Position numbers and translations under genes: made by a program | Assembly: GCF_016802725.1 (NCBI RefSeq) | Contig: NC_052666.1 | Coordinates: forward strand, 30,284,997 to 30,348,996 | DNA from: Solenopsis invicta | Taxonomy: Eukaryota > Arthropoda > Insecta > Hymenoptera > Formicidae | Direction: 5' to 3' | DNA: 64,000 nucleotides | In this document: in pieces, positions 12,712 through 26,500 of the stretch | Numbering within the stretch: position 1 is the stretch's first letter | Layout: every line of letters begins with the position of its first letter | Notes under the pieces: model-generated | What the model saw: the letters and a program-made list of their open reading frames with translations, nothing else | What the model was told of the DNA's origin: nothing | Databases searched by the model: none

Positions 12712-15700
12712 GGGAACGTTGACATCAACCGAATCCAGAAAATCATGCTCGACAAACTGGAATTGGAATTCAAGCGTTGCGATCGTGGAAATATATTTGC
12801 ACCAGGTAAGCAAGATAATCTATTGCAAAAATTAAACGCGCGAGAAGTGCCATCGAACGCTATTGATATCTCGTGCGAGAGAGGGTGATTGTATACCGAT
12901 GTGTTACGCGGCTGGCATGATTTCCTCGCATTAAAAGAGCTCGTCCAGTAGTAAGACTTACCATATGCTCGAACGATCTTGAATTCGACGCCTGCATGGC
13001 GCGAATTTCATTCGCCGGCTGCCTCGTATCATTTATCATTTGTAATTGATTCCATTCGCGCATTTAATCCACTTGTGTTTGCCTCTGTATCACGTGAAAA
13101 TTATGATCGAACGTTAGTTATTGGCCCGCTTTAATTAATACATTGCCGCATTAGTCATTTGGATAAATACAGTAGGTAAACTACGGCCCATTATGCTGAA
13201 AACACGACTGGGAAGGCGCCACTCAATTGATCACAAACTACAAATAATTATATTGCGTAATAGAATTATAAATAATTACACTAATTTCTCTGTTATTTGT
13301 CAGCGACGCGTATTAATAACACAGGTGTTTCTTGTGGCATTTGTGGGTTTATTTAAATCACTGAACAGATGAAAGTTGTTAATACCAATACATTTTGTTT
13401 TTGGATTACATTTATTATTGAGCAGAATCTAAAAACAAAATAAATAAAATATTTTAGGACGTTGCAAACGTATCAGATGTATCTAATCTATGTTATCAAC
13501 AATATGTTCTTAATTAAACTATGCAATTTGCAAAAGAAAAAAGAGTCATAAAAGCTTTAGTTTTGCTTTTAAAAAATTTTAACAGATTTTATATTTTAAA
13601 AATACATGAATATACGAAAAGTTTTTACTTCTCTAATTATCTAAACAGGTCACGTTTTTATGAATTTTTATAAGTTACTTTTTAGATGTAACTAGGTACA
13701 GTTACAATTTTTTTCTCTCAAAAAGTAACGAATCGTTATTTTTTTGTTAGTTTTTTGTAATTAATGTTTACGCACATATTGTTATTTTAAATATAAAAAT
13801 TTTGCATTTTCAACATCATTAAATTATTTTACTTATACTAAACACTCCGTTATGTGCTGCATTATTTTGTATATAATGAATCGTAGTTATTTTGAGAAAC
13901 TAAAATTAAAATAATATATTAATATATTAAGTGAATTAATAATTTAGATTTAGAATATATTATCAAAATTATAAGAATATTTTTCGGTAAAAAAGTTCGC
14001 CAAATTCAAACTTTGAGAAAATAACAGTAAACTAATGATCCAGGGCTTTAAAGTCTCAACTTCAATGTTTATATGATACAGCTATTGTCGAAGATAATTT
14101 ATCACTTCATTCTACTAAACGCAAGTCATACATTGACAAATAAATTTAAAATACATAAAAAAATTATAAAAGTAATCATTAAATTAGTATTGCTTTCTCT
14201 ACATTATTTATATGTAATAAATTAGTAAACAGTAATATGTTACATTGGATTGACGAAATTAAAACAGGAAAGTAGAAAAATAATTACAGTTTTTTCGGGG
14301 AGGGGGGATATTATATAAATGCTTCTTATAACATTAATATTATAGCATCATGACTGCGTTTCAAATCCGAATATGCAGCGCGCAGTTTGAGTCGGAAATT
14401 GCAAAAATTAAAAATTATTATTTGGCACCAAGAATTGCTGTGACTGATACAGACCTTCTATTCTTGTATATTAAATTAGTGTTACCAAAAAAATGTATCT
14501 ACCCAGCAAACACCAAGTTACAGTTACATAAATGTTATGTAACACTTGTTATATAACAATTACATTGTTGAGTGGGAAATTACAACATTTATATAACTAT
14601 AACTTGGCGGTTGCTGGCTAAGTTAAGTTACAGTTGTAGTAAGAAAAGAACGAAATTAAGTTACAATTGCTGAAGAAAAAGTAATATTAACCACAGCTTT
14701 GTTACAATGAGTACCGCTCTCTACAATGAGTACCGTTTTACAAAAGAAACGAGTTACTTCCCTGGTTTTTATCAATATTAATATAGTATAATATTTAATT
14801 TTCGAGACAGAGACCAGGGAGCATCGTTTTAGGAAACCTATGTCGGTATTAACGGTAACTTTTCTCTATCGCGCATTATATTGACAGAATTTGAACACTT
14901 TTGTTACAACGATGATGCGATCACAATTCCGAACATTCGGAGGTCCTTCACTTTTCTACTTTAGTCGTAATGAAAGACAATTCGATTTGTAATCATGCAC
15001 GATTCGCATAAAGCGTAATTATTTGCTTTCTCAAAGTATCGCGCGACTCCGATAATCAGCATTGGCGATGGTAAACAATTTGAAAATCAACAGGTTATAA
15101 ACTCGCGTAATGCGCCTCGAGGATGATCGGAGGGATCGTGATGCACACGGACTAATGTTCATCGCGTGCTCTCTCGCACGTGTCGCGGCACACGTTTCGC
15201 GTTTCCGCGCGTGTACAATTGCGCGCGAGTAAACAACGTCCATAGAATGTCTCCGGAGCAATTAACGTCGCAATTAATCTCGCATCGCGATGCTGCTCCA
15301 TTCGAGCAACTCGACGAAATCAAACGCGAAGCTACGCCATTAATTACACAAGCGTCATTGTAAGTCCGGGCTAGAGAGTTCCACAAGTTTCGTTTATTGT
15401 GTCGCCTCGCACACAAAAGGAAGTTACGCAGCAGTATTACTTAACGCACCAAGTTGCACTGACAATTGTTTTATTAACTTAATTTCTACATCTCAATTTC
15501 TACATGTAAATTCTTTCAGTTATTAAGGCGAAATGATTAAACACAATTCAGAGATCTTACAAAAGCATTCGTCGCATTTCGTAGTTTGATTTGCTCAAAA
15601 GGGGAAAAACGTTTTATCCGAGATTAACTGAAGTTTTATAAAATGGAGAGATACAGTCGCAAAAAGCTTCGGTAAATTACTTCACCCTTTACGACTGTTA

Positions 15701-18330
15701 AGAAGCGAAATATTTAAATGCAGCTTGAAAGAATGAAGACTCGATGAACGGTGCTACGATGTAGATTATAGTTTACACAGTTACACGAAGTTAGAAGCAC
15801 CTTTTTTAATTCTACCGTTTTACATAATTTAGTTTTATGCATAATTTATGGATTGCCCATATTTTAAACGCCGACATCCGATGACCCAACGAACTTTTTC
15901 ATTAAGTCTTAGAAAATACGTTGCACAAAAGTTTCGTACCTTTTCCTGACTTATAGATATCGTTTTATATATTTTTCTTTTTTAGCTTAAAATATAACAA
16001 TTCAAGAAAGAAGGCTAATGCGAGTCAAACGCTGTTGTTAGTTGTATAAAAAAATTCCGTGTTTATTATAAAATTTCCAGCAAGAACCAAACAAGTTTAG
16101 AGGTTTCTTTACTCTTTTTAAATAGACTCCTCAACATATTAAGTGTAAAGCCTAAATCTTTGTCTGTATATGTATTATATGACCACGGAAAAATTACTAA
16201 AAAAATTTATAGAGAAATATGAAAGGATGTTTTTGTTAAGAGCAGCTTGTAAAATTTTGTAAATAAAAAAAAAATATTATTGCTTTATAGTTTAAATAAT
16301 ATTTTCCAAAAATGTGCGAATCAAGCATTTGAGATTGAATCGAATAGAATTAAATTTAACATGTTCGAAATTGAATTAAGTTGAATATGAAATTTTTACG
16401 TCGAATCGAATCAAATCTCTTTAATTTGAATATAAATCAAATTTTCTTGAATTTATATTACATGTTAATTTAAAACATTAAATATTTTCAATGATGTTGC
16501 AGATCCTTTTTAATAGACGAAAAAATTAATTACAAAAATAAATGTAAATTTAGACCGATGAACATGTCAAATATAAATATGAGACGGCTTATATTGGTCA
16601 CAGCGGATCTTATTGTTAGTATTGAATAAGGATTACAATTTTTCTTTTATGCAAACTGCGCACCGCATTTTCGTCAGACTTGAAACAACTATTACATGAA
16701 GCTGTAATAAGTAAAATTATTAACAAATTAAGTATAAGATATAGACGGTCATAGCAAGACGGTTATAGGAAGAGCTTCGTGATAAAACAATATTTCATAA
16801 GTTTCAATTCATATCGAACTGTGAGTCGTTTTTTTCGGTTTTGAGCACAGCTCTTGTAAAATATTGTATGATTAATAAGTAATAATAATATGGGATTAAC
16901 TGATAATATAAAATTAACAAGAACCAAACAAGACCAGATGTTTTTCTTTCAAATAATTTAAGTCATCAAAGTGTTAATTAAAACATACTTCGTTCTGATA
17001 TCTATTGTATGTCCGGATCGAGAAAAATTATATATTATATTTATACAATAAATCAAGAAGTTTTTTGTTTCCTAAAAATTTAATTTTTGTTGGTATTTTC
17101 TTCAAGCCTTGCATATTTTATAGTTTATTTTATTTAGTATTATATAAATGAAAAAGTCGAAACGCCCTTGAGACTTTTAAAGAAGCATTTAAAGATTCTA
17201 CGTTACATCCTTAGGACACAAAAAAGACACGAACGAAGCACATCATTATTCAAGTTTTAAGTCAAGTCTATATCTCCAAAAAGTTTTGTCCAAATTGACG
17301 AGCTCGGTTGTGCAAACCTTGTTAGTTTGAACGAACGCTGATATCTGGCTTCGGTCGAGATGCAATGCACGACTTTCAAGAGAGCTTATATATAACTATA
17401 ACTATATACTTTTCTTTTTTTGCTTTTCGAATGTATTTGTTAACGTATCTATTCTTATATTAATATTTAATTGTAATACTTTTTTCTCGTATTTTCAACA
17501 AAATTATAAATAACACGCAACGGAATACGTGATGCATTGATTGGGCACGGCGACGTAATTCGCGGCTTATAATACGCGTAGTGAATATGCCGATAATATC
17601 GAGTACATTGTTTCAAGTAAATTCGCGCTGGCGTGCTCTCCGTATGACCTACCATATTCGCATACAGAATTGCGACGCATGATATACATGTGAGAATACG
17701 GCTAAATGCAATTCCACACGGACCTCCAGGAGCTAATGGATTCCTATTCCTGTAAGCCGCTGAAAGACCGGTAATCCGGTGAACTGCGTCGAATTTCGTA
17801 CTTGTCTTTAGCTGGCAAACAACCCCGACGATCAAACCTAGCGGCCCCTATTATTATTATTCTCATCGCCGCTTATGACAATGGCCGATTCGCTCGATAT
17901 AACTCACAGTACATTTAATTAATAATACAGCGGGATATACGTATAATCGAATCTTTACTGCGGTTTTACCGAATAGCACTAGAAATCCATGCAAATTAAT
18001 ATGTATATTTTGCATGTACACTGCGAAAAAAGCGTTTAATATTTGTGACCATAATTGTTTGATAAGGTAATTATAATTAAGAATTTTATTTTTAGAGTCA
18101 TTATTATGTTATAATGTCAGTAATAATAACCTTTTGTTTATTAGTTTTACGATGACAAAATTTTACCATGAATGATAATTTTATAGAAATTTTAAATATT
18201 AATATAATAAAATATCAAGATGTGGAATAATAAAGTAATCATTTCTAAAGTAGATCAAATTACATAATAAATACAACTTTTTTATTTTTTAACATTTACT
18301 TACTATTTATACAGTAATAATAACTAATAG

Positions 18331-18374
<44 letters not shown>

Positions 18375-19699
18375 GCATGGTTAAAACAACTATAAATACA
18401 TAGTTGGCATCGAAAATGACTAGAGGAAAGGCGGGGGTTGTAAAATACGTATGGTAAAATGACGTGATATATCGTGCAATTCGTGTTAAATTCTTAAAAA
18501 AAAGGATTAAAATTATTTCGTTATTGTCTATTTAGACATTGTAGGTTGGTCATTGGTCATGTACTGCGTTTTTATAAAAGCTGTATTTCAATTTTACAGG
18601 TAGCAAAGATTTTTACAAGTTTATACTCTTATTAATTTTGAAACGTTAAATATTAATTTTTTTAACTTTAGTCCAGCTTTAAGGATATAAATGTGGTTTT
18701 CAAATGATATAATTGAATTTAATGTGTGCCATAATGTGTACATGAATTCGGTGTATAAAGTTATATCATGTACTGAGAGTTATCGTGAGATAGAGTTATG
18801 AAACATTTGCATTACTGATGTTGATAATCATTTTTGCGACTTTACAACCTCGTAGTGGACGTCGCATAATGCTTACTAGCAGTAAAACAATTATTTTAAA
18901 AAGTTTTTTTTTAAACCAAAAAAATTGTTAAAAGAAATTTTTGTGACGTCCGAGCGTGGGCTTCGGAGCGTAATTATTGAAAATGAAGGAATGGAGGAGG
19001 AAAAAGGCTAATAATTTGTTATAGAAGAAATTTTTGTTTTAATTCGATATATTATGACAAACGACAATAGATATACGTATATATAAATATATACAAATGT
19101 TTGTAAATGAGACAATTTAATTGATAATTACAAACTTTGCAATTAGTAGTTTCTCTATATTATAATAAACGGTTACGTTAGCTGATATGCGCGGCATTAA
19201 ACGCTGGGGCACCGGGGCGCAAGGGTGCCCGGCTTCCTGGCGTGTGTGGCAATCGGGCATGGCCGGGTGGGTCTTCGCGGAGGAACCAGCTCCATGGCAG
19301 ATTTTTGGGGCATTGGGCTTTCCTGTGGGTCGCACGGTAGAGGCGAGGGCGATAGCCTTTGAGTCTTTGGCTCAGCTTCTGCTGGGGCCTCAGGTGGAGG
19401 CGAAAGTTGCTTCTGCGTTTCCTCGACAGAAGAGTTAAGAAATTCTTTGATCTTTAACAGATCTCTTTGTAAAGCGCGGAGGCGTCGGAGACGTCGGAGG
19501 CGACCTCCAGCTTTTCCCCGGTGGGCCTTCTTGTTTTTGCTCATACTGAACCTGAAAAGAATTTTATTTTGAAATGATTTAAACAAAAGCAATGAGAAGT
19601 ATATATCCTTATCCGTGCGCGAGAAGTGCTCTATTTATCAATGGCCGAGCCAGAGAGAGAGAGACGAAGCGGAGATTGGAGCTAACGCATAGCAAAGTG

Positions 19700-19749
<50 letters not shown>

Positions 19750-22700
19750 TACTGGCCAAAATTATATCACCTTTTGATTTTTTTTTTAGCATAACTTGTT
19801 TTAAAGGACATGATCTATTAAATCATAATATATTTTCATAATAAGTATAACTTATGTATGATAAGTATAACTTACATAAATAATAACTTTTTATCAAATA
19901 ATGAAAATAGCAACTTGTAAAAAATTATTTTTATTTGAAATTTCTAAAGTATGTAAAATTTTAATCATAATTAATTTTGAGTCATAACAATAGTATCATA
20001 TAAATAATGTGGAATATTAAATCTAACTGCTGAAACTAGGTTATGATGGTAAAAAAATGATTGCGACACAAAAAACAAAGAAAGTGCATAAAAGTGCAAC
20101 TATGAAAAAATTAATAAAAAATTGGAATATCATAAGATATGTTGTCAAATTTCATTACACTTTACGTACAAGGTGTATCTTTCATTAAGCATTTACTATA
20201 AAATTTTGAGTGCATTCGATACACTTCGATAAAAGTTATGTTCCAAAAATCGAAAGGTTATATATATATATATAAATAATAGAGAGAGAGAGGGGGGCAT
20301 ATGATAGAAAAAAGTTTTAATATATATATAAATAATAGAGAGAGAGAGGGGGGCATATGATAGAAAAAAGTTTTAATGAATTAAAGAGATAACCTAATAA
20401 ACGCATTGGTGCCTAAGAAATAATGGAGGAGAGTCGCGTCGCAAAAAGCGCACTCCTCCTTGGGGGGAAAAAGAAGGAAGCGGAGAATCGCAGGATGAAC
20501 ACCTCCGAAAAAGAATAGAAAGAGAGGAAGCGGAGAGTCGCGGAGCGCACACCTCCGAAAGAGAAAAAGAGAGTGAGAGGGAGAGGCACTGGTGGTAGTT
20601 CTCAAGAAGTTTGAAGCGTGGGCTACAATGGTTTTATTAGCGTCTTATACATCGTAATCTACTACTACTGATGCCATTGTAGCCCACGCTTGAAAAAACT
20701 TACGGAAAAAGCTTACGACGATTTCAAGAGTCGAGGCTTCTCAAGGTCCTCTCTCGTGTTGTCTGAAAGCGCACAAAAGGAATATACGAGACGCTCTTAT
20801 ATAAGCCCAGCTTGTAAGCACGGAACGCTGTGGGGCGAATTTTCCAAATTCGCGGAAATTCGGAGCTATGGTTTATGCCGCATTCTTTGCCCATAGAATT
20901 TCGCATCGCGCCGCGCGCGTCGCTCGAGTCGCCTCGCCTCGCGGTCACGTGTGCACGGGGCGCGCGAGCAGTGACGTGAGTTCCTTTACTCCAATTTTAT
21001 TTACTTTTAAATTTTATATTTTATTTAGAAGGAAGCTCAGATTTGCGTATACGGCACGTTAGCAGCCCGGTACACGCGATCATCATGCGACCCACGTTGC
21101 ATGAATATGAAAAGAAAATAATGAAAAGAAAAGCACAAAAGTTAATACTTTACGATTTATGAGCATATGATTTTCCTACTTTAATTCATCAGTCGCTTTT
21201 ATTTCTGATATTATTTATGTTATGTCTGTTACTCAAATTGATCATTTAATTTTTATATAAATTTGTACTTATTTTTTACTGTTTTTTGTCTGCAAAATTT
21301 AATAGGATTTAAGACGGTTTTTACAAATTGGTGTTGATAAAAATTGTATCGTGTTAATATTTATTGTTATGTTAAAATAATATTCCATTACCTCCTTTCT
21401 TCCTCTAAATTATAGTTAAATTATAGTAATAATTTTTTCTCTCAGTGTACGAAACGAGTATGTTTATAAACGAATTTATAAACGCTCTGCGAATGCAAAG
21501 AGCTTAATATAAAAAATGTGTGCATGATATCCTGCCGAGTTTGTAATTAAAAATTTGTCATAAGCACAGGACTGCGCGAGTCCCAAAAAGTAAAAACGTT
21601 GAAACAGAGTATTTTCCAACAATATTTTTTCCTTTCGTACCGAATACTTATATTAATAATGATTTTGCTACTGCTATATTATCTAATAATAATTAATTTG
21701 CTGCTCCATAGATAAGCTTTGTTATTCATCTTTGCGCTAATGTTTCGATGCGATCTATTCAGGCTGGTGTCCCGAGATTTGGGACGATATACTATGTTGG
21801 AACTCGACGGCACCTGGGCAACTGGTCGTTCAGCAATGCCCCTCTTACATCGTGGGTTTCGACTCTCATGTACGTAATCACGATCATGTTCAAATTGGAT
21901 TGGATCATGTTCAAATTCAAACGGGATTGATCCGATGGATTTCCTAGAAATTTCGCTTTCCCGAAATTTTATTCGATAAAATAATGTTGAATTAATACCA
22001 GTAATAATTAATATTGAGTTTTACTTAGCCGTGAGAAGCTTAATTAAATCAGTTTTCTGATCTAACAACGCCGCCGCTCTCTGACGTAAAACCCTCGTGG
22101 ATCGACGTAATAAAATTCAGTTTTTACAAGTAATTGGAACGTCTCCGACGCATTTCGGTGATGTGTACGAACGATTTCTCGACAAATTTGCTCCATTTGC
22201 TCTATCTTTGCTAAGCGTCATTTGGTTTTACAACTTTCTTGTGTACGCGTTAAAATATATCTTTGCAGATAATCCGCTAATTGAAATTTTCTGTCTCTCA
22301 AGTAAAATCGATTTAAAGTATAACTTAATTGAAATGCACTCCTGTAATTCTGTTTCGATGTGTATTCGTAACTCGAGAGACAACGGTGTATCTTTATATT
22401 TGCATTAACCTTTCGAAGCTAACGTTAAAATCTATAATACAGTTACTGATGCTGAATTTGCGAGATTACCCATTTAATTTATGTTGACTAAAAGATATCC
22501 TTAATTTTAAGGGCATATTCTCGCTGTCAATTTTATATTCTTTTTTGGGACGTTTTAGGAAAAATATAAAAGCTGTAAACTCGAAACTTGGTGTACAATT
22601 ATCCTTTAATATTTGAATGCTCATCACAAATTTGTTCGACTTATGATATTAAGAAAAATATGTTTGACATTTATTTGTAAATCTGCGTATATGGACATAT

Positions 22701-23525
22701 GAAAAAAATATTGGTTCAATGTTACCATGATTTAAGTTGTAGATTATCTGAAATAAAAAATTTAAAGAAATTTTTAATTTAACGTAAATAATTTTCATCC
22801 GACTTATAACCGAATTAAAAAATTAATTTTTACAAAAATGATAAAGTGTTGAAAGAATGTTAGATTTTTTGCTTTTTTTTTAAGACTTTCTCTAACCAAA
22901 GAAATCGAAAAGCTGGAACTTTGGGACTATTTGATTGAGAGAGAAACATGCGAATATCTTCTAAAAAATTTAAACCCATTGGATTAAAACTAAATTAATT
23001 ATCGTATCAACAGTTTTTTAAAATGCTATTTAAAAAAAAACACGTTAAAAATTTTTCAAACAGTTTGTACACATTAGAAAATGTTTTGTACTTATGTTAA
23101 AACCGGTCTTTGTTCAAATTTTTGTGACAAATTTTTAACATATTTAAACGTTAATTTAACATAATGTGAGTGGGTTATTTGAATACTTTGTGTTAAATTG
23201 ATATTTCTTAGTGTTATAATAACGTAATTTAAATAAATAATATGTTCAAAAATAACAATTTTAAAACGTAAATTTTAAAATAAACGAATAAAATATACAT
23301 GTTAACATATTATAAATATTAATTTCATTAGAGAAATGCGTTTTTACAATCTATTTCCAAATTATATTGAAGTGTTAGTTGTGTTTATTGTTTACATAAT
23401 ATTTATGTTACTTTCTAACATTTATTTTATGTTAAATTAACACAAAAATTTGAGTGGACCGCTTGCGATATATGTTGAATTTTACACTAATTTTTTAACT
23501 GACTATGTTATGTGAACAAAATTAT

Positions 23526-23558
<33 letters not shown>

Positions 23559-26500
23559 ATTTAAATTATTAAAAATAATAAATAAATTTGTTAAAGCTCA
23601 AAAGCAAGAATATCCTCTTAAAATCTAACGTGAGTCGATCGAAAAGCGCATAAATAAGAGAAAATTTATGTTTCAGGCATTCGCTTCGAAGCAATGCATG
23701 CCTAATGGTGAATGGTACTGGAACGACAAGACCCACAGTACATGGAGCAACTTCAGCCAATGCTTTCCAGAATCCATGGTCACTGTCCTGAACATAACGG
23801 ACGTCGCGAACAACGCCACTCTCATTGGGGTAAGGAAAGAGCGACGCAGAAACAACAGACTATTATTCATCTCGATAGAAACGTGTAGACATGAACAAGT
23901 ACATTCGAAAACAACAAAAATCTTTCCCTCGGGTTTTCCACGCGGCACTGCCGTGCGGAAAACGGCGGAGATGAAAAGATCGATTGGAATCACACAGCAA
24001 CGTGACGTCAGTTGCTCTACACGCAAGGAAATGAGAGCCATAAACGTTTTGTCGTTCCAGCGTGAAGGGGGTTGCGTCGCTGACGCTTTGCACCGTTCAC
24101 GGGAAACCCCGTGACGTTGCTGCCAAGTTAGTTTCCAGACTTAGACGATAATGAACTGAACGGGGCGGGTAAATGAGCCAATAGCGACGTTGTAATGATG
24201 TTATCGAGCAGGTCGGGTGGAAAATACTGAAAAGAATTTTCCACCAAGACTCCGCGCTTAATTTTTAAATCAAGCAAGATTCGTTCACCCACGTAGAGTT
24301 ACAATTGAGACACCAGCTTTGCCATCCAAATTAAAATAAGTTCTGCTTTTTTTCAGTAATTATTTATCTGGTATTTTTTTAATCAGTTTTGTAATAGTGA
24401 TATTAACATATTGACATATTAACATATTAACATGTAAGAGTGCACACAGAACTATTTTCATCAACAATCCATTAAGTAAATAATAATTGATTTGTCTTAA
24501 CTTTTTTCTCTTAAAATAATGGCTTATAAATCGGAGTTTAGAAATTGGATAAAAATTTATGATCTAAAGAAAAAAAAAAGTACTGGAAAAACATTACAAT
24601 CGATATGTATGTGTACTCATTATTAATCTAGGTCATATTGGTTCTATTTTACAAAGAGTTTTCTTTCTTTAACTTCAAACAGGATGCTATGATGACAATA
24701 TGAATTATTGTAAATAATTGTGTTGCAAAGCATAAATATAAAGCTACAATAATATGAATACGGAGATAAATAACCATCATTTAATAGTTATAGAAAGCAA
24801 TAACTTTTCTACGAAATATTAGATCGTGAGAAACATAATCAAGAAACTTCTATTTTTGACCTCACTATCAACAACAGAATATACAACAAACTAAGCAGTC
24901 AACTGTTGCAAACAAGTTACGTTGACAGCTTATACGACATACTAACGCTATTTGTTCACTTCAGCATATAACTACTTCGAAACAAGCAAGTAAGCTATAT
25001 TGGATAGGCCATAAAGTACGCTTACCTTAGCTCTTCTGGATAATACTTTTATTTTTAGATATCAATAATTTTTTATTTTCTTTTTTATCGAGAGCGGAAC
25101 ATGAATTATTAGAGATAAGAGTATTATCATGTTTTTACTAGTAGGAAAACGCGTTCGTAAAGCTCAACATTAATAATTGATCGTATTAAATGTTTAATAA
25201 CTTAATATGTTGATTTTAATATTTTTCCGACAAATTAAAATTTTTTTAAGGTCAGAATCAGATTCAGCACCTTGAAAAGTTACAAAAAAAGACCATTTTG
25301 ATTTGCCACTTCGGATAAAAATCAGCCCTTTTTATTGATCGACTTTTAATACAAACTTGACCATAGTTAAATCCAAATACAGTTAAAGCGCTTTACTTGA
25401 TGCGTGAATGTAGGACAACTGTAGGAGTTTCATATAGGGGCTTTCGTAAAGCGATAACGGAATTGTAACGTAATAGCAAGTGATCTCCTTGACGATCATA
25501 AAGCTCGCAGTATGAAAGGGAATACAGAATGAGAATGCCAACGTGGAATGCCGTCAATGTACAGTATAGTACAGATCCATAGTAGGGGAGAATTGTAGGG
25601 AAGTTTTATAAGGGCCGCACATTAAACACAATTTCAAACTTTCGTAATTTACTCTCCTGATAGAAATCATACATAATGCCATTGTTTTAGGAAGCTTTAT
25701 CGAAGCTGCTGTCAACAAATTAATTAAGAAAAGTTACACTTAAGATCACTTACGCGAAATAAATCAGTTTGATCATTTAACGTTCAATTTTTTAAATTAT
25801 TTATGTTTATAGTTAATATTAACGATATTTCGTACAAAATTACTTGCACAATAATTTTATACATACGAACACCCAATTCTGCTCACAGAGATATTTTTTT
25901 CTTATTTGATTTACATCGTGAGAGCCTACTGTATTTACTCTTTAATTAAATAATATTATTAACCATGCGAGACGCGCATCACCGTCCAATTGCTTTAATA
26001 ATTAAATTTATGGGTAAAAGGTAACTTAATTAATTATTTCACATTTAAAGCGCAATTGAATGTTGTAGAAATACTTCCCGATCGTGAAGACCATCTCGAA
26101 ACTCGGCTACTCAATCTCCCTGTTCACTCTCATCATCGCGTTTTGCATTTTGGCCACTATTAAGTAAGTATATTTATGCAAATGAGAGATCGTAATTGCA
26201 AAATAAGGCGCCTCATCTTTTTTGATTTTTTTTTTTTAATTGAGACTAAAAAGAATATTGAAGAAGAGCGTTTTATCGTACACCTTTCCATTTTTCTTAT
26301 TCTAAACACATATCGCGCTGTAAAATAAGGATTTTAACGTCGAAGCTGCTCCATAAAAGAGCAATAAATTTTACGTCTTGTTTACGCTGATATAAAATTG
26401 CAAAGCATCTCGAGGATCACCGGGATCCTGTCTCATCGGCACGATTGGTTTCGTTTCAAAATCTCGTATTGTGTCTCACGGCGCCGCACAAAACTCTCTC

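Noticed and set aside
17467..17835. 122-codon minus-strand frame in the receptor intron
   Set aside because: No motif or family resemblance; rich in Arg, Ile and Tyr as expected from random reading of this DNA; no splice context.
23668..24114. 148-codon plus-strand frame
   Set aside because: Only 23,677-23,829 is real (a receptor exon); the rest reads through the donor into the intron and loses protein-like character.
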